NCBI GenBank assembly: GCA_024280995.1
Contig: JAMXLM010000043.1
Location: 1 to 64,000, forward strand
Length of the DNA stretch: 64,000 nucleotides
Direction of reading: 5' to 3'
From: Candidatus Dormiibacterota bacterium
GTDB lineage: Bacteria; Chloroflexota; Dormibacteria; Dormibacterales; Dormibacteraceae
How positions within the stretch are numbered: position 1 is the stretch's first letter; every line of letters begins with the position of its first letter. This document shows, piece by piece, positions 42,420 to 51,161 of the stretch. Both the position numbers and the translations under genes were made by a program. The notes below the pieces were generated by a model. That model was not told the DNA's origin. It searched no databases and worked only from the letters and a program-made list of their open reading frames with translations.

Positions 42420-44104
42420 AAGACCTCACCGGCACCAGGCTCGGCAACTACGACATCGTCGAGAGGCTCGGCGGTGGCGGAATGGCCGTCGTCTATCGGG
42501 CCGTGCAGCAGCCACTCGGACGCGAGGTGGCGCTGAAGGCGCTGTCTTCGGAGCTGTTCCAGGACGAAGGCTTCGTCAAGCGCTTCGAAACCGAGGCCAA
42601 GACGCTGGCCAAGCTCGACCACCCCAACATCCTTCCGATCTACGACTTCGAGGTCATCGACGGCAACGCCTTCCTGACCATGCCGCTGATCCGCGGCGGC
42701 ACGCTGCGCGACGTTCTCAATCGCGGGGCCATGGACGCGCTGTCGGCGTGGCGTTACCTGCGCGAGATCGGCGACGGCCTGCAGCACGCGCACGACGCGG
42801 GGATCGTCCACCGCGACCTCAAGCCGACCAACGTGCTGATCCACGCGGACGGCCGCGCGATGCTCGCCGACTTCGGCCTCGCGCGGGGCGCCGGCCAGCC
42901 GACGCACCTCACCACCATCGGCCTCGCCATCGGCACGCCGGGTTACATGGCGCCGGAGCAGGTGATGGGCCACGACGTGGACAAGCGCGCCGACATCTAC
43001 GCGATGGGTGTGCTGTGCTTCGAGATGCTGACCGGCCGGTTGCCCTACGTCGGCTCCAACCGCATGGAGGTCGCTTACGCGACGGTCAACACGCCGATCC
43101 CTTCCGCGGTGAAGATCAATCCGAACCTGCCCGACGAGCTCGACGTCCTGCTTGCAAAAGTGCTGGCCAAGGATCCCGCCGCGCGGCCCCAGTCGGTCAA
43201 GGAGCTGCTCGCGCAGATGGCGCGCCTGCCGCAGAGACGGACTTCGACGGCGGGGGCGTCGTCTTCCGCCGGGGCTCCGGCCGCGGCCGCGGCCTCGGGA
43301 TCGGGAGGAGTGGCCGTGCTCCCGAAGCCGGCAGTGTCTTCGAATGGTCCGGACACAACATCGATGAAGGCGGTCCAGCCGGCCGCGGCGCCACCACCGG
43401 CTTTCCACGGGTCGCCACCGCCGTCGCCGTCCTCCGCCGCAGGCTCGACCATCCGCACCCTCGAGATGATGGGCGTGCGCCCGGCGCGGGCGCGCGGCCG
43501 TTTCATCCTCAACTCGTACTTCGCCAACTACGTGCACGTCGCGCGCGACGTCGCCGGCGACCGCTGGCCCGAGGTCGCGTATGCGTCGGGCCTCGTTCAG
43601 TACATCGAGCAGGACCCGCCCCACGATGACCAGCTCTCGTCACCGGTGGAGTCGTTGTCGCGCCTCAACGAGGCTTTCGAGACGATCTACGGCCCTGAGT
43701 CGGAGGACATGATCCGGGCATGGGGCCGGCGCACGACCGAGCGGTGGCTCGCCGAAGGCCGGCACGGCATGGGGAGCGCGCGCGGCTTCCTCCCCGGCCG
43801 TCAGCGCAGGCTGAGCGGCGTCGTCAAAAACTTCACCGAGGCGATGGACAACGTTCGGGGCGAGCACACGCACGCATGGCTGCAGGTCGACGAGCACCAG
43901 TTCTGGCTCGTGAACTTCTCGAACATGTTCGCCCTGGGCCGTATCAAGACCGTGAAGTCATGCCACGTGTGGATGGCGACGATCGAGACGATCCTGCGGT
44001 GGGCCGGGCTGGCGAACGACTGGTACGTGGAAGAGGTCGAGTGCGGCTCGGTGACGGGCACGTTCGACTGCGCGTTCGCGATCAGGGCATCGGAAACGAA
44101 CTAG
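42416..44104 (+). CDS. Ser/Thr protein kinase with V4R-like C-terminal domain
   Basis: The 562-residue protein has an N-terminal Hanks-type kinase: glycine loop 'GGGGMAVVY', Lys41, catalytic Asp134 in HRDLKPTN and DFG at 152-154. A low-complexity linker (about 280-350) follows. The C-terminal domain of some 190 residues ends in 'VEEVECGSVTGTFDCAFAI', the cysteine pattern of V4R domains, which bind small hydrophobic ligands or metal. There is no membrane helix, so it acts in the cytoplasm. GTG 42416 overlaps the receiver gene. The V4R match is by eye. Confidence 0.82.
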   Translation: MKDLTGTRLGNYDIVERLGGGGMAVVYRAVQQPLGREVALKALSSELFQDEGFVKRFETEAKTLAKLDHPNILPIYDFEVIDGNAFLTMPLIRGGTLRDVLNRGAMDALSAWRYLREIGDGLQHAHDAGIVHRDLKPTNVLIHADGRAMLADFGLARGAGQPTHLTTIGLAIGTPGYMAPEQVMGHDVDKRADIYAMGVLCFEMLTGRLPYVGSNRMEVAYATVNTPIPSAVKINPNLPDELDVLLAKVLAKDPAARPQSVKELLAQMARLPQRRTSTAGASSSAGAPAAAAASGSGGVAVLPKPAVSSNGPDTTSMKAVQPAAAPPPAFHGSPPPSPSSAAGSTIRTLEMMGVRPARARGRFILNSYFANYVHVARDVAGDRWPEVAYASGLVQYIEQDPPHDDQLSSPVESLSRLNEAFETIYGPESEDMIRAWGRRTTERWLAEGRHGMGSARGFLPGRQRRLSGVVKNFTEAMDNVRGEHTHAWLQVDEHQFWLVNFSNMFALGRIKTVKSCHVWMATIETILRWAGLANDWYVEEVECGSVTGTFDCAFAIRASETN

Positions 44105-44113
44105 GTTTTTACT

Positions 44114-44129
44114 CGTTTCGATCGAAACG
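44114..44129. promoter_or_regulatory. Perfect 16-bp palindrome before an unknown gene
   Basis: CGTTTCGATCGAAACG is fully self-complementary, with no spacer, and ends 14 bases before the GTG at 44144. This spot would be the -35 to -15 region of a leaderless promoter, so it is a good operator candidate. A role as a terminator for the kinase gene is less likely without a loop. Confidence 0.6.
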
Positions 44130-44143
44130 CGTCTATTTGTCTT

Positions 44144-44932
44144 GTGAACGGAGAGCTCGCGCAGGTGATCGCCCTCGTTTCTCACGCCAATCTAGCGCTG
44201 AATTCGTCTGCACCGACAGCAAGGCTCGAGTCAACTAACAGCACTTTTCAGTACGTCGAGGCCGTCGGGTACGAGTACACCACCGGCGGGCCGGCGCAGC
44301 GCGTCGCCGACAACGCGGATGACTGGTTTTCATGGTTGAGGTCACGCGACGTTCGCCGAGTCAATTTGCGGACCCTCCGAGGGACCGGACCACTTCCCGG
44401 GCATGTGGCGGTGGCCTTTGCTGGCGCGGGGCCATGGGTTATCACCTACGACTATGGCTCGGGCTCGGAATACTGGCGCGGCATTTGGCAGATCGGCGCG
44501 TCCGGTAGTCGAACTCCATGGCGCGTCACCTACCTGGGGCAGCCGTCGAAGGCGAGATGGACGTTTCGCGAGGTCGCACTCGACAAGGCACGCGATGATC
44601 TGTCGAGCGCCCTCGCCGATTCGCACGAGGTCGCAGTCGCGATCGGCGAGCCTCACTGGGCCGAGTGGTTCGCGCAGGCGACTGAACAGTTGACGGCACC
44701 GAATCCGACGGCGCGGTTTCATGCCGATGCCCTGCCGCCAGGTTATTCGCTGGCTGCCCGACAGCTGTTTGGCGCAGCAGTTGGCTCGTGGGTCTTCGGG
44801 GGCATGGGTTCGTGGAATGACATCTCGGTCAGCGATCCATCGCTCAGGAAGCGCTATGACGACATATCGACCAGGCTGTTTGCGGAGATGTTGCAGGCCT
44901 TCGAATCGGTCCTTGATTCCTGGCAGCCCTGA
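44144..44932 (+). CDS. Hypothetical protein of unknown function
   Basis: I do not recognise this 262-residue protein. It is soluble, rich in tryptophan and aromatic residues ('DDWFSWLRSRDVRR', 'GSGSEYWRGIWQIG') and has no signal peptide or cysteine motif. Its DNA is visibly less GC-rich than its neighbours, especially in the first 150 bases (for example CTAGCGCTGAATTCGTCTG), which suggests transfer. It follows a perfect palindrome, so it may be separately regulated. Confidence 0.65.
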   Translation: MNGELAQVIALVSHANLALNSSAPTARLESTNSTFQYVEAVGYEYTTGGPAQRVADNADDWFSWLRSRDVRRVNLRTLRGTGPLPGHVAVAFAGAGPWVITYDYGSGSEYWRGIWQIGASGSRTPWRVTYLGQPSKARWTFREVALDKARDDLSSALADSHEVAVAIGEPHWAEWFAQATEQLTAPNPTARFHADALPPGYSLAARQLFGAAVGSWVFGGMGSWNDISVSDPSLRKRYDDISTRLFAEMLQAFESVLDSWQP

Positions 44933-44955
44933 GGGTAGGAGCCTCACCAGGTCCT

Positions 44956-45165
44956 TCAGGAAGCGGAGCCGGAGCCGCGACCTACTGAGTGGAGCAGCAC
45001 CCAGCCCAGCACAAGCGCAGCCACCAGCAGGACCGACATTCGCACCGCGGGCCGGGCCTTGGCGTTCGAACTCAAAACGTCGATTCCGCTCAACACGGCC
45101 AATACGACAAGCCCAGCCTCGACGAAGATCAGAAAGAATTCCACCTCGGCCCCTCTCTCGATCAA
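44956..45165 (-). CDS. Small two-helix membrane protein
   Basis: The 69-residue frame has two hydrophobic helices (about residues 9-30 and 41-59) joined by a short polar loop. That is more regular than expected by chance. No family is recognised. A GTG in frame could start it seven residues later. It is convergent with the unknown gene at 44144. Confidence 0.45.
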   Translation of the reverse strand: MIERGAEVEFFLIFVEAGLVVLAVLSGIDVLSSNAKARPAVRMSVLLVAALVLGWVLLHSVGRGSGSAS

Positions 45166-45309
45166 ACGCCGGCGGAAAGGGAAGGCCCTCCACCGGGGGG
45201 CAGAGGACCTTCAGAAAGGAGGGAGGGTTAGGTTGGTCGCAAATTCCATGTTACCCCGGCTCGGCCCGCCGTGGCGACTCCACGTTTGCTCGCCCTTTAC
45301 ATTCAGGGA
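45166..45309. other. Intergenic region before the glycosyltransferase gene
   Basis: The 144 bases hold the -10 box of the glycosyltransferase (45298-45303) and a GGAGGGAGGG-rich stretch near 45220. I see no gene here on the plus strand. Confidence 0.4.
45298..45303 (+). promoter_or_regulatory. -10 box of the glycosyltransferase gene
   Basis: TACATT ends six bases before ATG 45310. The six bases between, CAGGGA, could also act as a ribosome site on a longer transcript. Confidence 0.5.
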
Positions 45310-46419
45310 ATGGCCCGTTTCGCGATCGATGTGACGGCGTGCTGGCGGCCCATGCGCGTCGGCATGCTCACCGTGGCCGTGGAGCTCACCCGCGCGCTGG
45401 TCAACGCGAACTCGGGCGATGAGTTCGTCCTGATCTGCAGCCGCGAGCGACCCGAATCCATGCGTGATCTCGACTGCGAGGCGGTGCTCTCGCCGCACCG
45501 CCACGAGGTGGCGGTCAAGGCGCGATGGATGCCGTCGATCGAACCCCTCCTCGAAGCCGACGCGATCCTCTATCCCTACTGGCCCAGCCCGCCATTTCGC
45601 AGGCAGGGAGCGCCGCCCGCGGTGAATTTCGTCCACGACCTCGCGTTTCGCGTGCGCCCCGCCGAGGTTCCCTGGCAGCAGCGCATCTACTTCGGAGCGG
45701 TCCTGCAGCCGGCGCTCCGTCAGTCCGCCGCGGTCGTGGTCCCGTCCGAGGCGACGCGCGCCGACCTGGAGCGGCTGTATCCGGTGCCCGCTCTCGCGGA
45801 AAAGATCCACGTCATCCCGGAAGGCCTCGCCCCGGGCGCGGCGCCCGGACCGCTCCCGCAGGGAATCGAGCCCGGATTCATCCTCGCCGTCGGCAGCGTC
45901 GAGCCGCGCAAGAACTATCCGCGCCTGCTCGACGCATATCGACGGATGCGCGGCCGTGGCGTGCCGCCCCCGCTGGTGATCGCCGGCCGTTCCGGCTGGG
46001 CTTACGGAGACACGCTCACGAAGATCAAGGCCGAGCGCGGCGTCCACTACCTCGGTCACGTCGACGAACCGACGCTTGCCGCCCTGTACGGATCCGCGTC
46101 GGTCCTTGCGTTCCCGAGCCTGTACGAGGGGTTCGGCCTTCCGCTCCTGGAGGCGATGTCGCACGGGGTGCCCGCCGTGATCGGCTCCGGGGGTTCGCTG
46201 CCCGAGCTCGCCGGGGACGCCGCGATCCTGGTCGACGCCGAGGACCCCGACGCCATCGCAATGGGTCTCGACCGCCTCGTCGACGACGATGAATTGCGCC
46301 GCAGGCTTGGCGCGGAAGGCATCCGCCGCGCCAAAGGTTATACGTGGGCGGGTGCGGCAGAGCGGACGCTCGAGGTGCTGCACCGCGTAGCCCGTAAAAC
46401 GGAGGCAGAAGCCGCATAG
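45310..46419 (+). CDS. GT4-type glycosyltransferase
   Basis: The 369-residue protein has the two Rossmann-like halves of GT-B enzymes and the GT4 retaining motif 'PSLYEGFGLPLLEAM' with its two glutamates. 'GSVEPRKNYPRLLDAYRRM' is the usual donor-side segment. It transfers a sugar from a nucleotide donor, and the acceptor is unknown. ATG 45310 is favoured by the -10 box over the upstream ATG 45271. The oxidoreductase gene follows two bases downstream. Confidence 0.88.
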   Translation: MARFAIDVTACWRPMRVGMLTVAVELTRALVNANSGDEFVLICSRERPESMRDLDCEAVLSPHRHEVAVKARWMPSIEPLLEADAILYPYWPSPPFRRQGAPPAVNFVHDLAFRVRPAEVPWQQRIYFGAVLQPALRQSAAVVVPSEATRADLERLYPVPALAEKIHVIPEGLAPGAAPGPLPQGIEPGFILAVGSVEPRKNYPRLLDAYRRMRGRGVPPPLVIAGRSGWAYGDTLTKIKAERGVHYLGHVDEPTLAALYGSASVLAFPSLYEGFGLPLLEAMSHGVPAVIGSGGSLPELAGDAAILVDAEDPDAIAMGLDRLVDDDELRRRLGAEGIRRAKGYTWAGAAERTLEVLHRVARKTEAEAA

Positions 46420-46421
46420 AC

Positions 46422-47954
46422 ATGGTCAGAGTCCGCGCGATCTCGGATGGCAGAGTCGTCCTCGACCCGCGCCGGTTCGAGATCGTCGAACGGGATCAAG
46501 ACGTGGTCCTCGCAGTGACCGGCAGGCCTCTGGGCGAAAGCGAGGCCGCCGCCCTGCGCGACTTCGTCCGAGGCGGCGGAGGGCTGGTCACCGTCGGCCC
46601 CACCCTCGCGGCGTGGTCGACGTCCGAGCCGATCACGGAGATGGCGGGCTGGGTCCCGGGCGAGCCGGGTCCGGAGACCGAGCTCGTCGTCCGCCCTGAT
46701 GCGAGCCACCCCGTGACGCAGCGCTCAGGCCAGGAATGGAAGATCCGCGGCCGCCTATACCTGTCGGAGGGGATGCCCAACGGCGCGACCGTCCTGCTGC
46801 GCACCAGCTGGCGCTTCACGCAGCAGGTCGTGGCTTACGAGCGGCGCTTCGGCGAGGGGAAGTTCGTCTACATAGGGCTGAGTGACGACGGCAGCGAGAC
46901 CTTCGCCCACCTGCTCGGCCGAGCGCTTCTGCACGCGGCCGGGGTGGCGGTGCCGCCTCCGGTCGGCGTAGGCCTGCTGGGTTACGGCGCCATCGGTCGC
47001 GACCACGCCGCATCGATCGCCGCGACGGGCGGCTTGCGCCTCGCCGCGGTGTGCGACATCAACCCGGAGCGCCGCGAGTCGGCAGCGCGCGAGTGGTCGG
47101 TGCACATGTATCCCGACCAGGACTCCATGCTCGACGATCCGGACGTCGGGCTCGTCGTCGTGGGCACTCCCCCGAGCGCGCACGCCGGTCCGGTCCTGGC
47201 CGCGATCCGGGCCGGCAAGCATGTCGTTTGCGAGAAGCCTTTCGCGATCAGCGTCGCGGAGGCCGACGAGATGATCGACGCGGCCGCGTCACACGGTCGT
47301 GTGCTGACGGTCTTTCAGAGCCGGCGATGGGACCCCGACTACGTTGCCATGCGCGGCGCTGTGCGGTCGGGGCGGATCGGCGAGCCCTTCTACATGGAGT
47401 CGTTCATCGGCGGCTTCGAGCACCCGTGCGATTTCTGGCACAGCCACGAGCCCATCTCGGGCGGCACGATCTACGACTGGGGCTCCCACTACTTCGACTG
47501 GATCCTTCGGCTGTTCGACGACCGCGTCCAGACGGTCGCGGCTCAGGCCCACAAACGCGTCTGGCACGACGTCACCAACGACGACCAGGTGCGCGTGGAC
47601 CTCACCTTCGCCGGGGGCGCGCAGGCGTCGTTCTTGCAGTCGGCGATCGCGATGGCGCGCAAGCCGAAGTGGTATGTGCTCGGCACGGACGGGGCGATCG
47701 TCGCCGACTGGTCGGAGGCATCCGTGCCAGCCGACTTTCCGGCCCGTCTCACCGTCTATCGGTCAAGCGGCGAAGAGAAGCTCACTCTTGGGGCGCGCGA
47801 GGAGCACGGTTTCTACCGCACCCTGGCCGACCACCTCGCGTGGGGTGAGCCGCTCGCGGTGACGGCCGAGGAGGCGCGGCGCAACGTCGCCGTCATGGAG
47901 GCCGCGACGCAGTCGATCAAGCGCGGCGGCGTCCAGGTCCAGGTCGACACATAG
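46422..47954 (+). CDS. ThuA-like domain fused to Gfo/Idh/MocA oxidoreductase
   Basis: The 510-residue protein has an N-terminal amidotransferase-like ThuA domain (about residues 1-170, 'GGGLVTVGPT', 'GEGKFVYIGLSDD'). A full NAD(P)-dependent oxidoreductase follows, starting with 'GLLGYGAIGRDHA' near residue 185 and carrying 'VVCEKPFA'. ThuA proteins act on sugars such as trehalose in some bacteria, so the fusion may oxidise sugars or glycosides. Substrate unknown. It lies between a glycosyltransferase and a second oxidoreductase. Confidence 0.85.
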   Translation: MVRVRAISDGRVVLDPRRFEIVERDQDVVLAVTGRPLGESEAAALRDFVRGGGGLVTVGPTLAAWSTSEPITEMAGWVPGEPGPETELVVRPDASHPVTQRSGQEWKIRGRLYLSEGMPNGATVLLRTSWRFTQQVVAYERRFGEGKFVYIGLSDDGSETFAHLLGRALLHAAGVAVPPPVGVGLLGYGAIGRDHAASIAATGGLRLAAVCDINPERRESAAREWSVHMYPDQDSMLDDPDVGLVVVGTPPSAHAGPVLAAIRAGKHVVCEKPFAISVAEADEMIDAAASHGRVLTVFQSRRWDPDYVAMRGAVRSGRIGEPFYMESFIGGFEHPCDFWHSHEPISGGTIYDWGSHYFDWILRLFDDRVQTVAAQAHKRVWHDVTNDDQVRVDLTFAGGAQASFLQSAIAMARKPKWYVLGTDGAIVADWSEASVPADFPARLTVYRSSGEEKLTLGAREEHGFYRTLADHLAWGEPLAVTAEEARRNVAVMEAATQSIKRGGVQVQVDT

Positions 47955-48853
47955 CCGAGCGCCGCGTCGGTTGGGGCGTTCTCGGCGCCGCGGACATCGC
48001 GCGCAAGGCGGTGCTCCCGGCGATGCATGCGTCATCCAACGGCCGGATCGTCGCGATGGCCAGCCGAGACGCGGCGCGGGCGCGAGAGATGCTCGCTCCA
48101 TATCCTGTGGCGCGAGTCGCCGAATCCTACGAGGCGCTCGTCACGGACGGCGAGGTCGATGCCGTCTACGTCCCGCTGCCGAACAGCCTCCACAGGGAGT
48201 GGACGCTGCGCGCTCTCGATGCCGGAAAGCACGTGCTTTGCGAGAAGCCGCTTGCGCTCGATGCTCGCGAGGCCGAAGAGATGGCCTCCGCCGCGGAGCG
48301 CGCCGGCATGCATTTGATGGAGGCGTTCATGTATCGCTTCCATCCCGCGATGCGCGAGTTCGTGGCGGGCATTGGGGACCCGCAGTACGTCGACACGGCC
48401 TTCGGCTTTCCGCTCCGCGACCCAGGGGACATCCGCATGGATGACGCGCTCGGCGGAGGCGCTCTGCTGGACATCGGGTCCTACTGCGTGAACGTCTCGC
48501 GGTGGATCCTGGGCGAGCCGGTCGGAGTCTCCGCCCGAGCCCGGACTCAGGGTGGCGTCGACCTCACCATCACAGCGTTGCTGACCTTCGAGGGGGGCGC
48601 GACGGCGTCGGTCTGGGCGAGCTTCGAATCACCGGAGGTGCAGTACTTGAATGTCGTCACCCCAGGCGAGGTTCTGCGCCGCGGCAGACCGTTCAGCTCT
48701 TGGCGCGACCCGCACGATCCGTATCAGCTGATGGTCGAATCGTTCGCGCGCGGTGTGCTCGACGGCACGCCGGTCGAGCTTCCGATCAGCGACTCGATCG
48801 CCAACATGCGAGTCCTCGACCAGATCAGGGAGTCGGCCGCGACTAACTCGTGA
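47951..48853 (+). CDS. Gfo/Idh/MocA oxidoreductase with unclear start codon
   Basis: The protein is an NAD(P)-dependent oxidoreductase with 'VLCEKPLAL' and the C-terminal Gfo/Idh fold. The first canonical start in frame is GTG 48011, but the cofactor-binding strand and glycine motif (VGWGVLGAADIARKA) are encoded just before it, in the same frame back to 47951. A functional protein needs that segment, so translation must begin at a non-canonical codon (ATA 47951 or similar) or come from upstream by frameshift. The coordinates assume 47951. The preceding gene ends at 47954. Confidence 0.8.
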   Translation: MAERRVGWGVLGAADIARKAVLPAMHASSNGRIVAMASRDAARAREMLAPYPVARVAESYEALVTDGEVDAVYVPLPNSLHREWTLRALDAGKHVLCEKPLALDAREAEEMASAAERAGMHLMEAFMYRFHPAMREFVAGIGDPQYVDTAFGFPLRDPGDIRMDDALGGGALLDIGSYCVNVSRWILGEPVGVSARARTQGGVDLTITALLTFEGGATASVWASFESPEVQYLNVVTPGEVLRRGRPFSSWRDPHDPYQLMVESFARGVLDGTPVELPISDSIANMRVLDQIRESAATNS

Positions 48854-49409
48854 CCTGATCCGCGAACCGCGGATCGCCGCGCAGGCGGACCAGAACCGCC
48901 TTGACGTATTCGGACGCCGACAACGCCTCCAGGTCCGCGAGACCATCGTCGAGCAGCTTGCGCGCCTGGGACACATCGCCGTTCTCCAGGAGATACTCGA
49001 CGATGTGGCCACGCGAGTGCGAGAAGGTGTTGCGCAGGACGGCTTCGGTCGTGTTGGTGGCGGCGAACCACCGGACGGGCTTGTCAGCGGCATTCTCGAA
49101 CAGGCTGCCGACCTCGGTCAGAAGATGGTCGGCGCGGGCTGACGCGTCACTCAGCGGGGTGCCGATGCCTTGCGCCAGCTCGGTGTCGTTGATCTCGTCT
49201 GCGGTTCCCGAGAGCGCGTACTCGCGGCCATCGATCGCCGCCGCCAGCGCATCCCGCAGTCGCTCGCGCCACATGCCGACGTGGAACAACAGAAGTGCAG
49301 CGGGCCAGCCCTTCGGAGCTTTCTCCTCGCGGCGCGCCCGGTCGGCGAACTCAAGCTCGACCTTGCGCTGGCTCTCCAGCGCCGTGCGGACGGCCGGGAC
49401 GTCAAGCAG
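48843..49409 (-). CDS. DinB/ClbS-like protein, start codon uncertain
   Basis: The 188-residue frame resembles DinB-like four-helix proteins (ClbS/DfsB type): 'PKGWPAALLLFHVGMWRERLRDAL' near residues 35-58 and a later 'FAATNTTEAVLRNTFSHSRGHIVEYLLE' region. The first canonical start, TTG 49289, would remove about 40 residues that fit the family. I place the start at CTG 49407-49409, overlapping the stop of the lipoprotein gene, as an inference. It overlaps the end of the convergent oxidoreductase gene by eleven bases. Confidence 0.6.
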   Translation of the reverse strand: MLDVPAVRTALESQRKVELEFADRARREEKAPKGWPAALLLFHVGMWRERLRDALAAAIDGREYALSGTADEINDTELAQGIGTPLSDASARADHLLTEVGSLFENAADKPVRWFAATNTTEAVLRNTFSHSRGHIVEYLLENGDVSQARKLLDDGLADLEALSASEYVKAVLVRLRGDPRFADQVTS

Positions 49410-50283
49410 GGGTGAGGTCCGTCGTCGAATCGCCCGACGATGAGATCGGCCCCATGACCGGCAGCGGCGTGGGGGAGATTCCGGGGTGCGTCGTCGATGG
49501 GTTCGAAAAATCGACGGTCCCCTGGTCGTGGGAGGTGCCGTGCGACTTCATGATCCGATGCCCGCCGGGATCGATCCAGGTCGTGACATCGGTGGTGAAG
49601 TCGACATTCATGGTGATGTTGCCCGGGGGAGCGCCGGCGGCTTCAGGAGATCCCTTGGCGTCGATGGTGCCCGTGCTCCTGGTCTCGACGACTGCCGCCG
49701 TGACGCCGTTCAAGGTTTCGTCGCGCAGGTAAGTGCTGTCGCTCGTGATGTGGGAGCTTCCACTCATGAAGGTCGACGGCATCGCCTGGTCATAACTCTT
49801 CGACCACGTGTCGCCAGGCTTGACCGGGTGATCCGGCAGCACCGCGCTGATGAAGAAGCCGCCGCCAAAGCCGGAGAAGAGGGCGAGCGGATTGCCTGAC
49901 TGAATCTGGTTTCCGGCGACGCTCGAGATCGTGCCGTCGGCCGCGATCTCGACCTCGGTGGTGTTCGACGGCAGCCCGGTCGTCGTGTTGGTGACGCCCG
50001 CGGCCACCGACTTCACGGTGAAGTCGCTGAACGTGATCGACAGGTCGGCGGTGCCGGAACCGTCCACGGAGTTGACCTTGACGGACTCGTTGGCGGCGAT
50101 ATCGATCTGGGTCGGCAGGCTCTCGCCGCTCATCGTCACAGTCTGCTTCGTCGACGAGTGGAATCTGTACTTGTAGGTGTCGCCGGCCTTGTATGCAAGT
50201 GAAAGCGTGTGTGGCTGGGCCGGCCCCAACGAGCCGCATGCGCCCAGCGCGATGATCGCGCCCAGTAAAGCGATTCGCTTCAC
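49402..50283 (-). CDS. Lipoprotein, paralogue of the next gene
   Basis: The 293-residue protein has a lipobox-type signal ('VKRIALLGAIIALGACGS' with the cysteine at about residue 16) and an exported beta-rich domain. It is clearly related to the neighbour at 50328-51146: both share 'YKAGDTYKYRFH'-type starts, 'LLPDHPVKPGDTWSK' and 'TWIDPGGHR'. The family is unknown to me. GTG 50283 starts it. TAGTCT ten bases upstream may be its own promoter. Confidence 0.75.
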   Translation of the reverse strand: MKRIALLGAIIALGACGSLGPAQPHTLSLAYKAGDTYKYRFHSSTKQTVTMSGESLPTQIDIAANESVKVNSVDGSGTADLSITFSDFTVKSVAAGVTNTTTGLPSNTTEVEIAADGTISSVAGNQIQSGNPLALFSGFGGGFFISAVLPDHPVKPGDTWSKSYDQAMPSTFMSGSSHITSDSTYLRDETLNGVTAAVVETRSTGTIDAKGSPEAAGAPPGNITMNVDFTTDVTTWIDPGGHRIMKSHGTSHDQGTVDFSNPSTTHPGISPTPLPVMGPISSSGDSTTDLTPA

Positions 50284-50293
50284 AGCGTTGTCC

Positions 50294-50299
50294 AGACTA
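50294..50299 (-). promoter_or_regulatory. -10 box of the first lipoprotein gene
   Basis: TAGTCT on the minus strand ends ten bases before GTG 50283. Confidence 0.4.
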
Positions 50300-50327
50300 C
50301 CGTAGGCCGCTGGTTTTGGTGCCTGGA

Positions 50328-51146
50328 TCAAGCAGGGATGAGATCCGTGGTCGAGTCGCCCATCTCGGTAGCCGGGCCCTGCGGCGGGAGGACGATGGTG
50401 AGCGCATCGTGAGTCGTGGAATGCGACTTCACGAGGCGGCGGCCGTTTGGGTCGATCCAGGACGTCACGTCGGTCGTGAACGTGCCACTCGCCGTGCCGG
50501 ACATCGCGTAGGCCGGGTCCGAGTCGCTCAGGGCGATGGAGCCGGTGCTCGCGGTCTCGACGACCGCGGCGCTGACACCGTTGACCGACTCGTCGCGTAC
50601 GTACTTGCTCCAGCTCACGATGCGAATCGCGCCGTCACAGGGCGGGTAGGCCTGGTCATTGGTCTTGGTCCAGGTGTCGCCCACCTTCGCCGCATGATCG
50701 GGCAATAGCGCTGCGACGAAGAATCCGCTTCCGAAGCTGACCAGCGTCGCGAACGGGGTCCCATTGGTGACCGTGTTGCCATTGACGCTGACCACCGTGC
50801 CGTCGGCGCGGACCTGGACGTCCACCGTCTCTGCCCCGGACCCATTCATCGTGTTGGTCAGGCCGCCGGCGGCCCTTTTGAACACGAAGTCGCCGAGCTT
50901 GATCGCCAGGTCGGCCACGCCTGCCGAATCGACCGACTTCACCGTCACGGTCTCCTTGCCGGTCTCGTCGACCATGATGGGCATCGATCTGCCGGCCGTC
51001 GTGGTCGTCTGTTTCGCGGTCGCATGGAACGTGTACATGTAGGCGTCGCCGGCCTTGAAGGCCAGGGACAGGTTTTTCGGCTGCGAGGCGCCCAGCGAGC
51101 CACATCCGGAAGCGATGAATATCGCCGCCAATGCCAGTCGCTTCAT
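50328..51146 (-). CDS. Lipoprotein, paralogue of the preceding gene
   Basis: The 272-residue protein has a short signal and lipobox ('AAIFIASGCGS', cysteine near residue 15). Its exported domain is homologous to the one encoded at 49402-50283, including 'VGDTWTKTNDQAYP' and the conserved C-terminal 'GDSTTDLIPA'. The two probably arose by tandem duplication. ATG 51146 lies seven bases after a TAGGCT -10 box, so its mRNA may be leaderless. Function unknown. Confidence 0.75.
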   Translation of the reverse strand: MKRLALAAIFIASGCGSLGASQPKNLSLAFKAGDAYMYTFHATAKQTTTTAGRSMPIMVDETGKETVTVKSVDSAGVADLAIKLGDFVFKRAAGGLTNTMNGSGAETVDVQVRADGTVVSVNGNTVTNGTPFATLVSFGSGFFVAALLPDHAAKVGDTWTKTNDQAYPPCDGAIRIVSWSKYVRDESVNGVSAAVVETASTGSIALSDSDPAYAMSGTASGTFTTDVTSWIDPNGRRLVKSHSTTHDALTIVLPPQGPATEMGDSTTDLIPA

Positions 51147-51153
51147 GCCGGCG

Positions 51154-51159
51154 AGCCTA
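51154..51159 (-). promoter_or_regulatory. -10 box of the second lipoprotein gene, leaderless type
   Basis: TAGGCT on the minus strand ends seven bases before ATG 51146, inside the 15-bp gap after gltB. Confidence 0.5.
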
Positions 51160-51161
51160 CG

